A stretch of 64,000 nt of DNA from Magnetococcales bacterium (lineage in GTDB: Bacteria; Pseudomonadota; Magnetococcia; Magnetococcales; UBA8363): assembly GCA_015660855.1 (NCBI GenBank), contig JACSDG010000007.1, positions 1-64,000 of the forward strand, given 5' to 3'. Position numbers and translations under genes: made by a program. Positions within the stretch are counted from its first letter, which is position 1; every line of letters starts with the position of its first letter. The notes beneath the pieces are model-generated. The model saw nothing but the letters and a program-made list of their open reading frames with translations. It made no database searches and was not told the origin of the DNA. This document shows, in pieces, positions 42,686 through 52,021 of the stretch.

Positions 42686-42994
42686 TCACATAGTTACCAT
42701 ACCGCGCACATCCATTTTCCCGGTCACCGTCGCCGAAATCAGGGCAGAGCGACGTCCTTTGAGAAGGTCGATGGCACGGTGGGCTTCGGTGGTGAGTGTG
42801 TCGAGCTTGAGGGTTACTTGGTCAAGGAAGGTGGCGATGACGGATTGTTTTTTCTGTGGAGGAACAGCCAGAATGATTTCCTTCGTCTTTTCTTGGTTCA
42901 TAATACCAATGGTGGACGCATTCGACAGAAAGCGTATTTCCGCAGGCTTGGAGGAGAGAGAGTAGGCCAGAAAAACGATAGGGAAGTCATCTCC
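42686..42994 (-). pseudogene. 3' remnant of a type I restriction specificity subunit (HsdS-like)
   Basis: IMNQEKTKEIILAVPPQKKQSVIATFLDQVTLKLDTLTTEAHRAIDLLKGRRSALISATVTGKMDVRG resembles the HsdS C-terminal coiled coil; no hsdM/hsdR nearby. Confidence 0.75.
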
Positions 42995-43033
42995 TCTGGG
43001 GGAATTCCGGGAAACCCGCGAGCATGATACCAC

Positions 43034-43049
43034 GGGAATTCCGGGGACA
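43034..43049 (+). repeat. right member of the inverted 16-bp pair
   Basis: gggaattccggggaca; a related ggggaattccggg lies at 42998-43012. Confidence 0.7.
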
Positions 43050-43079
43050 CAATACCAAATTATTGACTTTTCCCTTACT

Positions 43080-43135
43080 GGGGCCACCATACCGATTAAA
43101 TTTATAGCCATAAGAGAAATCGGTATGGTGGCCCC
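43080..43135. repeat. 18-bp perfect inverted repeat with 20-bp spacer
   Basis: ggggccaccataccgatt ... aatcggtatggtggcccc. Confidence 0.95.
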
Positions 43136-43187
43136 GGATTTTCCTGAAATATGCGTTTTTTTGCTGAGCATTGCCCGGATAGGAAAT

Positions 43188-43210
43188 TTGGTCAGCAGTC
43201 TGCTGACCAA
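43188..43210. repeat. 10-bp perfect inverted repeat with 3-bp spacer
   Basis: ttggtcagca gtc tgctgaccaa. Confidence 0.9.
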
Positions 43211-43351
43211 TTACAAGAATCCTTCATTTTGATTTTTCTGGATCGTCAGACGGCTTGTGTTAATTTGGCATGAAACTGGCATTAATCACCTGGTAGTACG
43301 GCGACTCCATCGTGTCGCCGCAGGGATCAACGCCAGACAATCGGACGGGAT

Positions 43352-44173
43352 ATGATAAAAATCGAAATTATGGGACCGAATGGTGAGAACCTGCTGAGTG
43401 GTACCTTGATGGAAAAGGTAAGGAGGTTGGGGTTGCCGGTGGTGGGATTGATGGGAGGGATGGTTCTTTCCTTTCTTTTGGCGAGCAGCTTGGTGGGAAG
43501 TGGGACCGGTGTTTCCGTGGAAGCCACTCTGGACGAGTCTCCGGGGACATTCCGTGCGGGGGTGGATTATTCTTTGCCCGCAATGCAGGAACCGACCGCC
43601 CTGGCGGCGATGGATGAAGGGCGGGGAGAGATTTATCCCAAGGTATCTACGTCCGAGGCGTCCCAAATTTCCGGGGCCAAAGCGGTCAACAAGAAACCGG
43701 TTGCGAGTTCAGGTTCGGAATCCTTGGCCAAGAGCCAAACGGTCACGACCACTGGGGTCGATTCCCGGCAGAATTCACAGAATCATTTTCCCGATCCGTT
43801 GCTGGAGGAGCGTGTCCATGCGGCCAGGGATTGGCTCGGCGCGAATCAGGGCGACGGCACATTTGGCATACAGTTGATGTCGGTGCAGCGGGCTTCTCTG
43901 GGGGAGGGTGGTGTGAAGGAATATCTGGCACTGCACAAGGGATTGTCGGCGGATAAGGTTTATGCCTTTTTGGCGACCCAGGATCGTCTTTTGCTCTATT
44001 ACGGACGGTATTCCAGCTACGATGAGGCGGTGCAGGCCATGGCCACTTTGCCCGCGAGCATCCGCAATACCGGACCTTATGTGTTATCGGGAAGGGATAT
44101 TCAGGGAAAATTGGCTCGTTTGAACAAAGATCCGGGCAAGCAGGTTGGTTTGGTTGCGGCGTTGAAGCAATAA
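43352..44173 (+). CDS. Membrane-anchored SPOR-like protein
   Basis: TM segment LGLPVVGLMGGMVLSFLLASSLV; C-terminal SPOR-like FGIQLMSVQRASLGEGGVKEYLALHKGL...LLLYYGRYSSYDEAVQAMATLPASIRNTGPYVLSG. Confidence 0.65.
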   Translation: MIKIEIMGPNGENLLSGTLMEKVRRLGLPVVGLMGGMVLSFLLASSLVGSGTGVSVEATLDESPGTFRAGVDYSLPAMQEPTALAAMDEGRGEIYPKVSTSEASQISGAKAVNKKPVASSGSESLAKSQTVTTTGVDSRQNSQNHFPDPLLEERVHAARDWLGANQGDGTFGIQLMSVQRASLGEGGVKEYLALHKGLSADKVYAFLATQDRLLLYYGRYSSYDEAVQAMATLPASIRNTGPYVLSGRDIQGKLARLNKDPGKQVGLVAALKQ

Positions 44174-44907
44174 TGGGAATGGATGCCATGAGGTCGAAGG
44201 TGACGGTGATTTGGCGATTTTTGGCGACCCTGGCCGTTTTTTTTGGAGTGGGGGGATGGCTCGGAGGTGGTAGTGCCTTGGCGGGGTCATTTCATCAGGC
44301 CGCCTTTCAGGGTCGATTGGAGATGGTGAAAAAGCAGATTGCCAGCAAAAAAAATGAGATCAACGAGTCGGATGGTTATGGATCGACGCCGCTGCATCAT
44401 GCCGCCATGGGGGGGCAGATGGAGATGACGACTTGGTTGATTAAAAATGGGGCGGTGGTTGATTCTCATAACTCGGGGGGGGCTACGTCGCTGTTGTTGG
44501 CGGTGCGGAGTGGAAAAATGGAGGTTGCCAAGGCATTGGTCGAGGCGGGGGCTGATGTGCATGTTGTTGACAATCTTGGGGGGGGCGTTCTGGCTGGAGC
44601 GGCTTATTATGGCGACAGCGATCTGGTGGAAATGTTGTTGAATCACGGTGCCAAGGTCAACAGCAGCAGTCAGTTGGGGCTGACCCCGTTGCATATGGCT
44701 ACCCTGGCTAATGCCAAGACGGTGATGAAAATTTTGCTTGAGCGTGGAGCGGATGCCAATGCCAGAGATTCGTTGGGGGAGACGCCGCTCAACAAGGTGA
44801 AGGATGAGGAGGCAAGGCAGCTCCTCATGAGCAATGGTGCTCGCATGGAAAAAAACCGTGATGATGTATTGGTCGAGCAGGCAAATCCCGAGGGGATGGA
44901 AAAATGA
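44173..44907 (+). CDS. Exported ankyrin-repeat protein
   Basis: Signal-peptide-like N-term then ankyrin repeats (GSTPLHHAAMGGQMEMTTWLIKNGA, GLTPLHMATLANAKTVMKILLERGADANARD). Confidence 0.85.
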   Translation: MGMDAMRSKVTVIWRFLATLAVFFGVGGWLGGGSALAGSFHQAAFQGRLEMVKKQIASKKNEINESDGYGSTPLHHAAMGGQMEMTTWLIKNGAVVDSHNSGGATSLLLAVRSGKMEVAKALVEAGADVHVVDNLGGGVLAGAAYYGDSDLVEMLLNHGAKVNSSSQLGLTPLHMATLANAKTVMKILLERGADANARDSLGETPLNKVKDEEARQLLMSNGARMEKNRDDVLVEQANPEGMEK

Positions 44908-45467
44908 TGGCAATGGCCGAATCCACAAAGACCCAGTCCAATTTAGTCCATGGCATTCCTGGGGGGGGGACTCCTGGGTTTCACGAACTTGATCAGGCCG
45001 ATTATGCTGCCACATTGGCAACTTTTGCCGGGTGGGGGGATTCCAAGGCGCAGCATGATTTGGCGGCACTTTATCTGGAGGGGAGGGAGGTACCGCAGGA
45101 TTTTGGCGAGGCGTTAAAGTGGCACACTTTGGCGGCTGAACAGGGTAACACCTTGTCGCAGCATGATCTGGCGACGATGTATTTGGAGGGGTTGGGGGTT
45201 GCCGAGGATCATGAGAGGGCGTTTCACTGGTTTTTGAAGGCGGCGATGCAGGGGGACGGTAAGGCGCAGAACAATTTGGGAATCCTGTATGCGACCGGGC
45301 AGGGTGTGGCGATGGATATTGTCGAGGCGGCCAAATGGTTTATGCTGGCGGAAAGCCAGGGGACGCTGGACGCGGCGGAGAATATGGAGATTGCCAGGGA
45401 AGACATGACCCCGGAGCAACTTCGGGAGGCCGTTGGACGTGCGCAGGCATGGCGGGGGGGATCATGA
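44904..45467 (+). CDS. Sel1-repeat protein
   Basis: Repeated Sel1 units (AQHDLAALYLEGREVPQDFGEALKWHTLAAEQG, AQNNLGILYATGQGVAMDIVEAAKWFMLAES). Confidence 0.88.
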   Translation: MMAMAESTKTQSNLVHGIPGGGTPGFHELDQADYAATLATFAGWGDSKAQHDLAALYLEGREVPQDFGEALKWHTLAAEQGNTLSQHDLATMYLEGLGVAEDHERAFHWFLKAAMQGDGKAQNNLGILYATGQGVAMDIVEAAKWFMLAESQGTLDAAENMEIAREDMTPEQLREAVGRAQAWRGGS

Positions 45468-46183
45468 TTTCTCCATTTCTGGGGGCTCAGTGTTTGTTGG
45501 CGGGGTTAAGGTTGGTCCTTAAACCCGAGCTGCGCCGGTTTGTCTGGATGCCGTTCCTGGTGAATATGGTGTTGTTTGGCCTGGGTTTGTGGTTCGGATT
45601 TGGGCAGATTGGCGGTTTGCTTTTGTGGTTGGATGGATTTCTCCCCGCATGGTTGCATTGGTTGAGTTGGTTGGTGGTGCCATTCTTGGTGGTTGGGGTT
45701 GTTTTGCTGGTGTTTTCTACCTTTACGATCGTTGCCAATTTGCTTGCGGCTCCGTTCAACAGCCTTTTGGCGGCGGAGGTCGAAGGTTTTATCACGGGTG
45801 AAAAGCCGGTGGCCGAAGATATTGGGGGGGCGATGGCCAACGAATTGGAAAAACTTTTTTATTCAATTAAATGGTTGTTCCTTGTGCCGATTTTGTTTTT
45901 CATTCCGGTGGTCAACGTTGTGGCGTCCCCGGTGTGGTTTATCTTGTGTGCCTGGATGATGGCGGTGGAGTATGCGGATTTTCCCATGGCCAATCATGCC
46001 ATGGGAGGTCGCGCTGTGCGGCGGCATTTGCGGCGGAATTGGGGCGGTAGTCTTGGATTCGGGGTGGCGGTGATGGTGTTGATGATGGTGCCGGTGGTCA
46101 ATTTTTTGGCTATGCCGGCGGCTGTGGCGGGGGCTACGGTGTTTTGGCTGAAAACGCATAAACAGGAAACTCTCCAGTTTTGA
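45464..46183 (+). CDS. EI24/CysZ-like integral membrane protein
   Basis: Multi-TM; FNSLLAAEVEGFITGEKP, VWFILCAWMMAVEYADFPMANH; 4-bp overlap with the preceding gene. Confidence 0.8.
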   Translation: MISPFLGAQCLLAGLRLVLKPELRRFVWMPFLVNMVLFGLGLWFGFGQIGGLLLWLDGFLPAWLHWLSWLVVPFLVVGVVLLVFSTFTIVANLLAAPFNSLLAAEVEGFITGEKPVAEDIGGAMANELEKLFYSIKWLFLVPILFFIPVVNVVASPVWFILCAWMMAVEYADFPMANHAMGGRAVRRHLRRNWGGSLGFGVAVMVLMMVPVVNFLAMPAAVAGATVFWLKTHKQETLQF

Positions 46184-46301
46184 TCTTGCATTTTGAATGG
46201 TTTTTGGATGTGTGTATCCGTCAGGCCAGGGGCGCGAATGCGAGCGATTCTGGCCATTTTTTTATGCGACGAGCCTTTGGGGACAGGACGGAGAATGAAT
46301 C

Positions 46302-47588
46302 ATGGCCAAGATTGAAGGTTTCCGAATAAAAAATTATCGATCTTTGCGGGATGTGACTTTGGGCAGGCTCTGGGATGTGCAGAACACCTCCCCTTTGACG
46401 CCTATGACCGCCGTGATCGGCAAAAACGGGGTTGGGAAGAGCACCCTGTTTGATGCCTTCGGCTTCCTGGCCGATTGTCTCAAGTCCGGTGTGGAGGAGG
46501 CATGTGATCTTAAAGGACGGGGTGGTTTTAATCGCCTGCGCTCCCAGGGTGTGAGGGAGCCCATTGAATTCGTAGTCTATTACAGGGAAGAAAATAAATC
46601 TCGTCCCATCACCTATGAGTTGGCCATTGACGTTGACAAAGATGGGCGACCTTTTGTTTTGAAGGAGCGTTTCAGGCAACGGAGGCATAAACAATCACAT
46701 GGAAGGCCATTTTCTTTTCTGATCTTAAATACGGGTAAAGGGATTGCCTGGAAAGGCGAAGACGAAGGATGGATGATCGATGATGAAAATGAAGACAACT
46801 TTGACAAAATTCTGGAATCTATTTTTAAAGTTAAAATGGAAGAAGGTTCTGAAACCGAGAGGGTGGAGTTGTCGGACATCAGAAGGCTTGGCATTGCGAC
46901 TTTGGGATCGCTGAAACAACACCCCCGCATTTCAAAATTTCGCATGTTTATCGAAGGATGGTATTTGAGCTATTTCACCCCTGACGCCGCCAGGGGGTTG
47001 CCGTTGGTAGGTCCGCAGAAACATTTGAACCTGCATGGGGATAATCTTGGGAACGTTGTTCAGTTCATGGAGCGGGAGCATAAAGAAAAGTTCAAGAATG
47101 TTTTATCAAAAATTGCTGAACGGATTCCCGGGATCGAAAAAATTGACACTGAAAAAACGTCGGATGGCAGGCTTTTGCTTCGTTTTAATGACAGGGGCTT
47201 TGCTGATCCGTTTTTTGTCCAGCAGATGTCGGACGGTACTCTTAAAATATTTGCCTATCTCTTGCTGCTTAACGATCCGTCGCCACCGCCGTTTCTTTGT
47301 ATTGAGGAACCTGAAAACGGTTTGTACCATAAGCTTTTGGCGGCACTTGCCAGTGAATTTCGCGAACATGCGACGGGTCGTAAGGGTGGATCCCAGATTT
47401 TTGTTACCACGCACCAGCCCTATTTGGTGGATGCCCTGACTCCAGAGGAAGTGTGGATTCTTGAAAAGGGGGCGGATGGTTTTTCCAAAGTCTGGCGTGC
47501 TAGCGAAGACCCCATCGTCAATGATATGGTCAAGGAGGGGTTGCCTTTGGGCGGATTGTGGTTTAGCGATTATCTGGATGCGAGATAG
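46302..47588 (+). CDS. AAA_21-type ATPase (OLD/RecF-like)
   Basis: Walker A AVIGKNGVGKSTLFDAFGF, Walker B-like PPFLCIEEPENGLYH, VTTHQPYLVDALTPEEVWILEK. Confidence 0.88.
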   Translation: MAKIEGFRIKNYRSLRDVTLGRLWDVQNTSPLTPMTAVIGKNGVGKSTLFDAFGFLADCLKSGVEEACDLKGRGGFNRLRSQGVREPIEFVVYYREENKSRPITYELAIDVDKDGRPFVLKERFRQRRHKQSHGRPFSFLILNTGKGIAWKGEDEGWMIDDENEDNFDKILESIFKVKMEEGSETERVELSDIRRLGIATLGSLKQHPRISKFRMFIEGWYLSYFTPDAARGLPLVGPQKHLNLHGDNLGNVVQFMEREHKEKFKNVLSKIAERIPGIEKIDTEKTSDGRLLLRFNDRGFADPFFVQQMSDGTLKIFAYLLLLNDPSPPPFLCIEEPENGLYHKLLAALASEFREHATGRKGGSQIFVTTHQPYLVDALTPEEVWILEKGADGFSKVWRASEDPIVNDMVKEGLPLGGLWFSDYLDAR

Positions 47589-47593
47589 GCCAA

Positions 47594-47862
47594 TGCCTTT
47601 GGAAATACTTGTTGAAGACCAATCCGGCAAGCAGGCGTTGAAACTGCTGCTTCCGAAGATTGTTGGTTCGGAGTGTACTTTCAAGGTTATTGCCTACAAG
47701 GGGGTGGGGCACATTCCGAAAAATTTGCACCGAGATTCCGACCCGACTACCCGGATTTTCCTGGAGCAATTACCCAGAGGATACGGGGAGGCTTTCTCAA
47801 AGTTTCCAGAATTTTATTGGAGAACTCCAGGCACTTCGGTTGCCCAGGGCGACGGTGACTGA
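47594..47862 (+). CDS. DUF4276-like protein, apparently truncated
   Basis: MPLEILVEDQSGKQALKLLLPKIVGSECTFKVIAYKGVGHIPKNLHRDSDPTTRIFLEQLPRGYGEAF then ends early (about 89 aa); ATG 6 nt after the ATPase stop. Confidence 0.6.
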
Positions 47863-47902
47863 TGTGGAATAACGGTGGTATGACAAAAGGCCGCTAACCG
47901 CC

Positions 47903-49057
47903 ATGCGCATACTTCACGTCATCCGTTCCCTGGACCTGCGGGTGGGAGGTCCGACTCAGGCGTTGATTCTTATGGCCTTGGCTTTGTCCAGGGAAGGGGT
48001 CGAAGTGGATGTGGCTTATACCCGCACAGGGGTTGGTGCGGATGGGGGATCCCTGTTGGCCTGTGCCGAGGGCGTTCGACTGTTTGGCTTTGCCAACGTA
48101 GGCGGGGGGAGATGGAGTTTTTCCCGTCCACTTGGGTGCTGGCTTTCTTCGCATGTGGGCACTTATGATCTGGTGCATGTGCATGGGGTATGGACCTTTC
48201 CTCCCCTGATGGCGGCCCGCTATGCGCGCAAAATGGCTGTCCCACTGGTGCTGCGACCTGCCGGAACCTTGGACATCTACCCCATGAGTCAAAAATTGTG
48301 GCGAAAAAAAATCTACTACCATTGGGCAGTGAAAAATATGTTGACTCAGTCTGCCGCCATTCATGCCACTTCTTCCTCCGAAGCCAGACAATTGGGGCGT
48401 TTGACCTCTTCCCACAGCATTCGTGTGATCCCCCTGGCCGTCAACGCCATGCCCACGCAATCTTCAGGTTTTATTCCTGATGAACCTTTGCGCCTTCTAT
48501 TTTTATCCAGGATTCATCCCAAAAAAGGGCTGCCGGTTTTAATACAGGCCCTGGCTCGCCTGCATGAGCGTGGGATTGCCGCCACCCTGGCGGTTGCTGG
48601 AGATGGAGAGGCCGATTATCTCCAGTTTCTCCACCGTCATATTGCCAAACTTAGGCTGGAACTATGGATCACTTTTCATGGTTTTCTCCAGGGTGAAGAA
48701 AAAAATCGGCTTATGGCGGCATCCCATCTGTTTGTTCTCCCCTCGCATCAGGAAAATTTTGGTCTGGCTGTGGTTGAGGCGATGGCTGCGGGATTGCCGG
48801 TGGTTGTCAGTGACCAGGTTGCCCTGGCAGAGGATGTTGAACTCTCGGGGGCGGGTTTGGTGGTGCCGGTGGATCAACCCGAATCTCTGGCCGGGGCACT
48901 GGGCGTATTGACCGATCCCGCCAGACGTCGCATCATGGCGCAAAAGGGACCACTTTGGGTACAGGAGAAGTTTTCCATGGCAGCCATGGGGCGTTCCTTG
49001 TCGGCACTCTACCACGAGTTGGTCCAAAACAAGAACGCAGCTAAAATTATGATCTGA
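47903..49057 (+). CDS. Glycosyltransferase family 4
   Basis: MRILHVIRSLDLRVGGPTQALI, LLFLSRIHPKKGLPVLIQAL, FVLPSHQENFGLAVVEAMAAGLPVVVSD. Confidence 0.93.
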   Translation: MRILHVIRSLDLRVGGPTQALILMALALSREGVEVDVAYTRTGVGADGGSLLACAEGVRLFGFANVGGGRWSFSRPLGCWLSSHVGTYDLVHVHGVWTFPPLMAARYARKMAVPLVLRPAGTLDIYPMSQKLWRKKIYYHWAVKNMLTQSAAIHATSSSEARQLGRLTSSHSIRVIPLAVNAMPTQSSGFIPDEPLRLLFLSRIHPKKGLPVLIQALARLHERGIAATLAVAGDGEADYLQFLHRHIAKLRLELWITFHGFLQGEEKNRLMAASHLFVLPSHQENFGLAVVEAMAAGLPVVVSDQVALAEDVELSGAGLVVPVDQPESLAGALGVLTDPARRRIMAQKGPLWVQEKFSMAAMGRSLSALYHELVQNKNAAKIMI

Positions 49058-49060
49058 AAG

Positions 49061-49804
49061 GTGACTGTGACAGATTCGATTCAGCAGCAAACCACCTTTT
49101 TCTATGATGCCGAGGCGCAATCCTATGATCGGATCCGTTATTCTTCGACCCAGGGGGGGCGAATTGACCGGTTCCACAAAATGATTTTAACAGCGGCATT
49201 GGCCCGCCAGGTCGTCAAACCGTCACCGGTTCTGGAACTTGGCTGCGGTACGGGACGCCTGCTTTGTTTCATGGCATCCCACTGCGATGGGCTGATTGGC
49301 GTGGATATTTCTCAAGGAATGTTGGATGTGGCCAAGAAGAAATTGATCCAAAGCCATTTGCCGCATGTGGGAATTCTGCGTGGAAATGGCCAGGCCCTCC
49401 CCTTTCCAGACGAATGTTTTGCCATGGTCTATTCCATCCTGGTTATCAATCTGATTCCCGATTTTTACCGTGTTTTTCTTGAAGTGCGCCGGGTATTGCA
49501 ACACAATGGGGTGTTCCTGTTCAGTGTTCCCAACCTGTCTGGCCTCTATTATCCTGCCGGAGCCATTGTCAACCGCCGCCAAAAATCTTTTGGCCAAAAC
49601 CGGAAAGGTTCCCGATATGGCCACTGGTTTTTCAACAAGGAGGTTCGACTGGCCCTCTTGCAGGCTGGTTTGCAGGTGGATCACGTCTGGGGGCAACCGC
49701 CGTGGACCCCTTTTGTGAACCGGGTCCGGCCCCTGCCGGCAACGTCTGTGGGCCGTTTTTTTTCCAAGAGCCTCTACTATTTAACCTCACCCAAGCCAAC
49801 GTGA
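49061..49804 (+). CDS. SAM-dependent class I methyltransferase
   Basis: VLELGCGTGRLLCFMASHCDGLIGVDISQGMLDVAKKKL; GTG start. Confidence 0.9.
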   Translation: MTVTDSIQQQTTFFYDAEAQSYDRIRYSSTQGGRIDRFHKMILTAALARQVVKPSPVLELGCGTGRLLCFMASHCDGLIGVDISQGMLDVAKKKLIQSHLPHVGILRGNGQALPFPDECFAMVYSILVINLIPDFYRVFLEVRRVLQHNGVFLFSVPNLSGLYYPAGAIVNRRQKSFGQNRKGSRYGHWFFNKEVRLALLQAGLQVDHVWGQPPWTPFVNRVRPLPATSVGRFFSKSLYYLTSPKPT

Positions 49805-49814
49805 CAATAACAAC

Positions 49815-50537
49815 ATGTCCAAACTGGCCCCACGCAATGCAACCGTCCGAATTGTTGACGCAGATTGCGACCCTTACGTCATCAAGCGTTATCATGCTAC
49901 CTTCACCGCCGTCGCGGAACACCATGCCTACACCCGGATGCAACCTCTTTGCGCCGCGATTCCGGGAGTTCGGACCGCAAAAATAATTCAGGTGGATGCC
50001 GTGATGGATACGTTACGCCTGGAATTTATTCCCGGGACAAGTTTGTATGAGTCGGTCTGTCAAGGTCATATCCGGCTGCTCCATATCTGGCGGGATTCTC
50101 TTCTTCAATTATTTTTTGCGGCAAAAAATAATAATATATATTTTGATGCCGATCCTTCCAACTTCATCATCCATGAAAACGGGCGTGAGCTGGTCGTGAT
50201 CGATCCTGTCTGCAAACCCGTGGATCTGGAAGATTATGCGTTGGTTGTTTTTCTGTGGGGTTTATTCAAGATCATGTTACGCAGTGTCAGGGTTTGGCAT
50301 ATCGGTGAGATATTTGGTGTTATCATGGATTATTCATTGCATTATCGAAAGATAACGGGGAGTCGATCCGATGCTTTGCGTATGCAGATGGGGCAATATA
50401 TCCATCAGGTTATTGCCTGGAACAGGGAATCAAGTCCGGTCGATGGACCGTTGACGACGGCACTTCGACGGGGGGTGGTCATTCCAACTTTTACGTTAAT
50501 TCAATGGTTGTTAAAAAAAGGATGGGTTAAAATTTAA
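49815..50537 (+). CDS. Putative protein-kinase-fold (LPS/sugar kinase-like) protein
   Basis: YFDADPSNFIIHENGRELVVIDP resembles a kinase catalytic loop followed by a D-containing metal-binding segment. Confidence 0.5.
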   Translation: MSKLAPRNATVRIVDADCDPYVIKRYHATFTAVAEHHAYTRMQPLCAAIPGVRTAKIIQVDAVMDTLRLEFIPGTSLYESVCQGHIRLLHIWRDSLLQLFFAAKNNNIYFDADPSNFIIHENGRELVVIDPVCKPVDLEDYALVVFLWGLFKIMLRSVRVWHIGEIFGVIMDYSLHYRKITGSRSDALRMQMGQYIHQVIAWNRESSPVDGPLTTALRRGVVIPTFTLIQWLLKKGWVKI

Positions 50538-52021
50538 CGGACATTTTGCTCGTGGTCCGCAGGGTTGGCGGGATGGATAATCCAGGCGATGGCCAGAAGG
50601 ACCATGAAAGTGGCGGCATTGGCTGGAATGTGCAGGTTGTAATCGGTGGCGGTATGGATCATCATGGCGGAGATTCCCATCAGACAGGCAAAGGCCAACC
50701 CGCGTCGCAGAGGGTCGCTGGAATTGTTTTGCGTTTTTAAGGCACTGCGCAGGGTAAGAAGGACGGGAGATCCCAACAGGATGAACCCAATGAGACCGAC
50801 TTCGGCTACAATCTCAAGGTAATCGTTGTCGGCATGTTCATAAATAAAGTCGCCTCCGGCGGTGTCGGTGGTTTTGTAGCGGGGGTGCAGAGAACGAAAG
50901 GCTCCCGGGCCGATACCGGTAAGGGGGAAATCTTCGATCATTTTCAGGGTATGTTTGCCCGTGTGGATGCGTCCTTCGGTGGCGAGGTCTGTTGTTCGCA
51001 GTCGATCAACCACCTTGTCCACGCCAAACCAACTGCCCAAAAGAAGGACATCCATAATCAGGATACTTGATAAAAACAGGATCAAAGGGCGGTTGTTTTG
51101 GCCCGCATGGCGGAAAGAAAGCAGAGAGATTCCGCCAGCCAAGGTCAGACTGGCGAGGAAAGAGGTATTGCCCATGCGCGAATGGCTGAGGATGAGACCG
51201 ATGACCATGATCACCAGAAAAATACGCAGGGGTGCTTTGAAGCTTAACAGGACACCGATTATCGATAACCATCGCCCTTGTCTGGAATGGGATTCTTGAG
51301 AGAAGTCCAATCGGGAGATGAACAGGCCGATGCCGAGAGACAGATTCATGACGAGAAAATTGGCATAATGGTTTCGGTTGATGAAGCTTCCCGAGGCCCA
51401 ACCCAGGGCATTGGGGTTATGGATGTAGAAGGTATGGTCCATTCTGGAAAAGAGCAGGATGGCCCCGATGACGGCTTGGAATGTGGCGGAACAGACCATG
51501 ACCCAGACCAGAATGTCGAGACGTTTGCGGCTTTCCACCAGCAACAGGCAAAGGATGAAGATTAAAATGTAGGTGAGACTTTTCATCCATTCCACTTTGG
51601 AGGCGTAGGGGTCAAGGCTAAGGGGGATCCATTGGGATGGGGCGACGATGCCGGTATGCAGATGGATGGCAGCCGTATGGGGGGAAAGCAGGGTAACAAC
51701 GGCGGGAGGCAGGGGGATACAATGGCCCAGAGAGTAGAGGAGCCACAAGGACCAGATTCCGATCAGGGGCCAAGCTTTGATGCACGCGCAAGAAATTTTC
51801 ACTCTTCCCAGGGCAAAAAGCCACAGCCAGATGGCTGTCAGGGCGAAGGTCATAAGTTCCATTGTCGCCCAGGCCCATGGCCTGTTCCCCCCCAGGGGGA
51901 GGGGCATCCAGACCAGCAAGACCAGGAAACCGTAAAACAGGGGCCGGGGTGTTTGCGACCGGCTGTGGAGGGTGTGATGGCAGGTATGCAACCGGGAACC
52001 TGGAAGGGTAGGAGATGGCAA
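50534..52021 (-). CDS. O-antigen ligase / polymerase-like membrane protein
   Basis: Multi-TM; INRNHYANFLVMNLSLGIGLF, HTLKMIEDFPLTGIGPGAFRSLHPRYK, YEHADNDYLEIVAEVGLIGF. Confidence 0.88.
   Translation of the reverse strand: MPSPTLPGSRLHTCHHTLHSRSQTPRPLFYGFLVLLVWMPLPLGGNRPWAWATMELMTFALTAIWLWLFALGRVKISCACIKAWPLIGIWSLWLLYSLGHCIPLPPAVVTLLSPHTAAIHLHTGIVAPSQWIPLSLDPYASKVEWMKSLTYILIFILCLLLVESRKRLDILVWVMVCSATFQAVIGAILLFSRMDHTFYIHNPNALGWASGSFINRNHYANFLVMNLSLGIGLFISRLDFSQESHSRQGRWLSIIGVLLSFKAPLRIFLVIMVIGLILSHSRMGNTSFLASLTLAGGISLLSFRHAGQNNRPLILFLSSILIMDVLLLGSWFGVDKVVDRLRTTDLATEGRIHTGKHTLKMIEDFPLTGIGPGAFRSLHPRYKTTDTAGGDFIYEHADNDYLEIVAEVGLIGFILLGSPVLLTLRSALKTQNNSSDPLRRGLAFACLMGISAMMIHTATDYNLHIPANAATFMVLLAIAWIIHPANPADHEQNVR

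Noticed and set aside
43080-43135. Rho-independent terminator interpretation of the 18-bp inverted repeat
   Set aside because: The 20-bp loop is too long and there is no T tract on either side; better treated as a mobile or recombination element.
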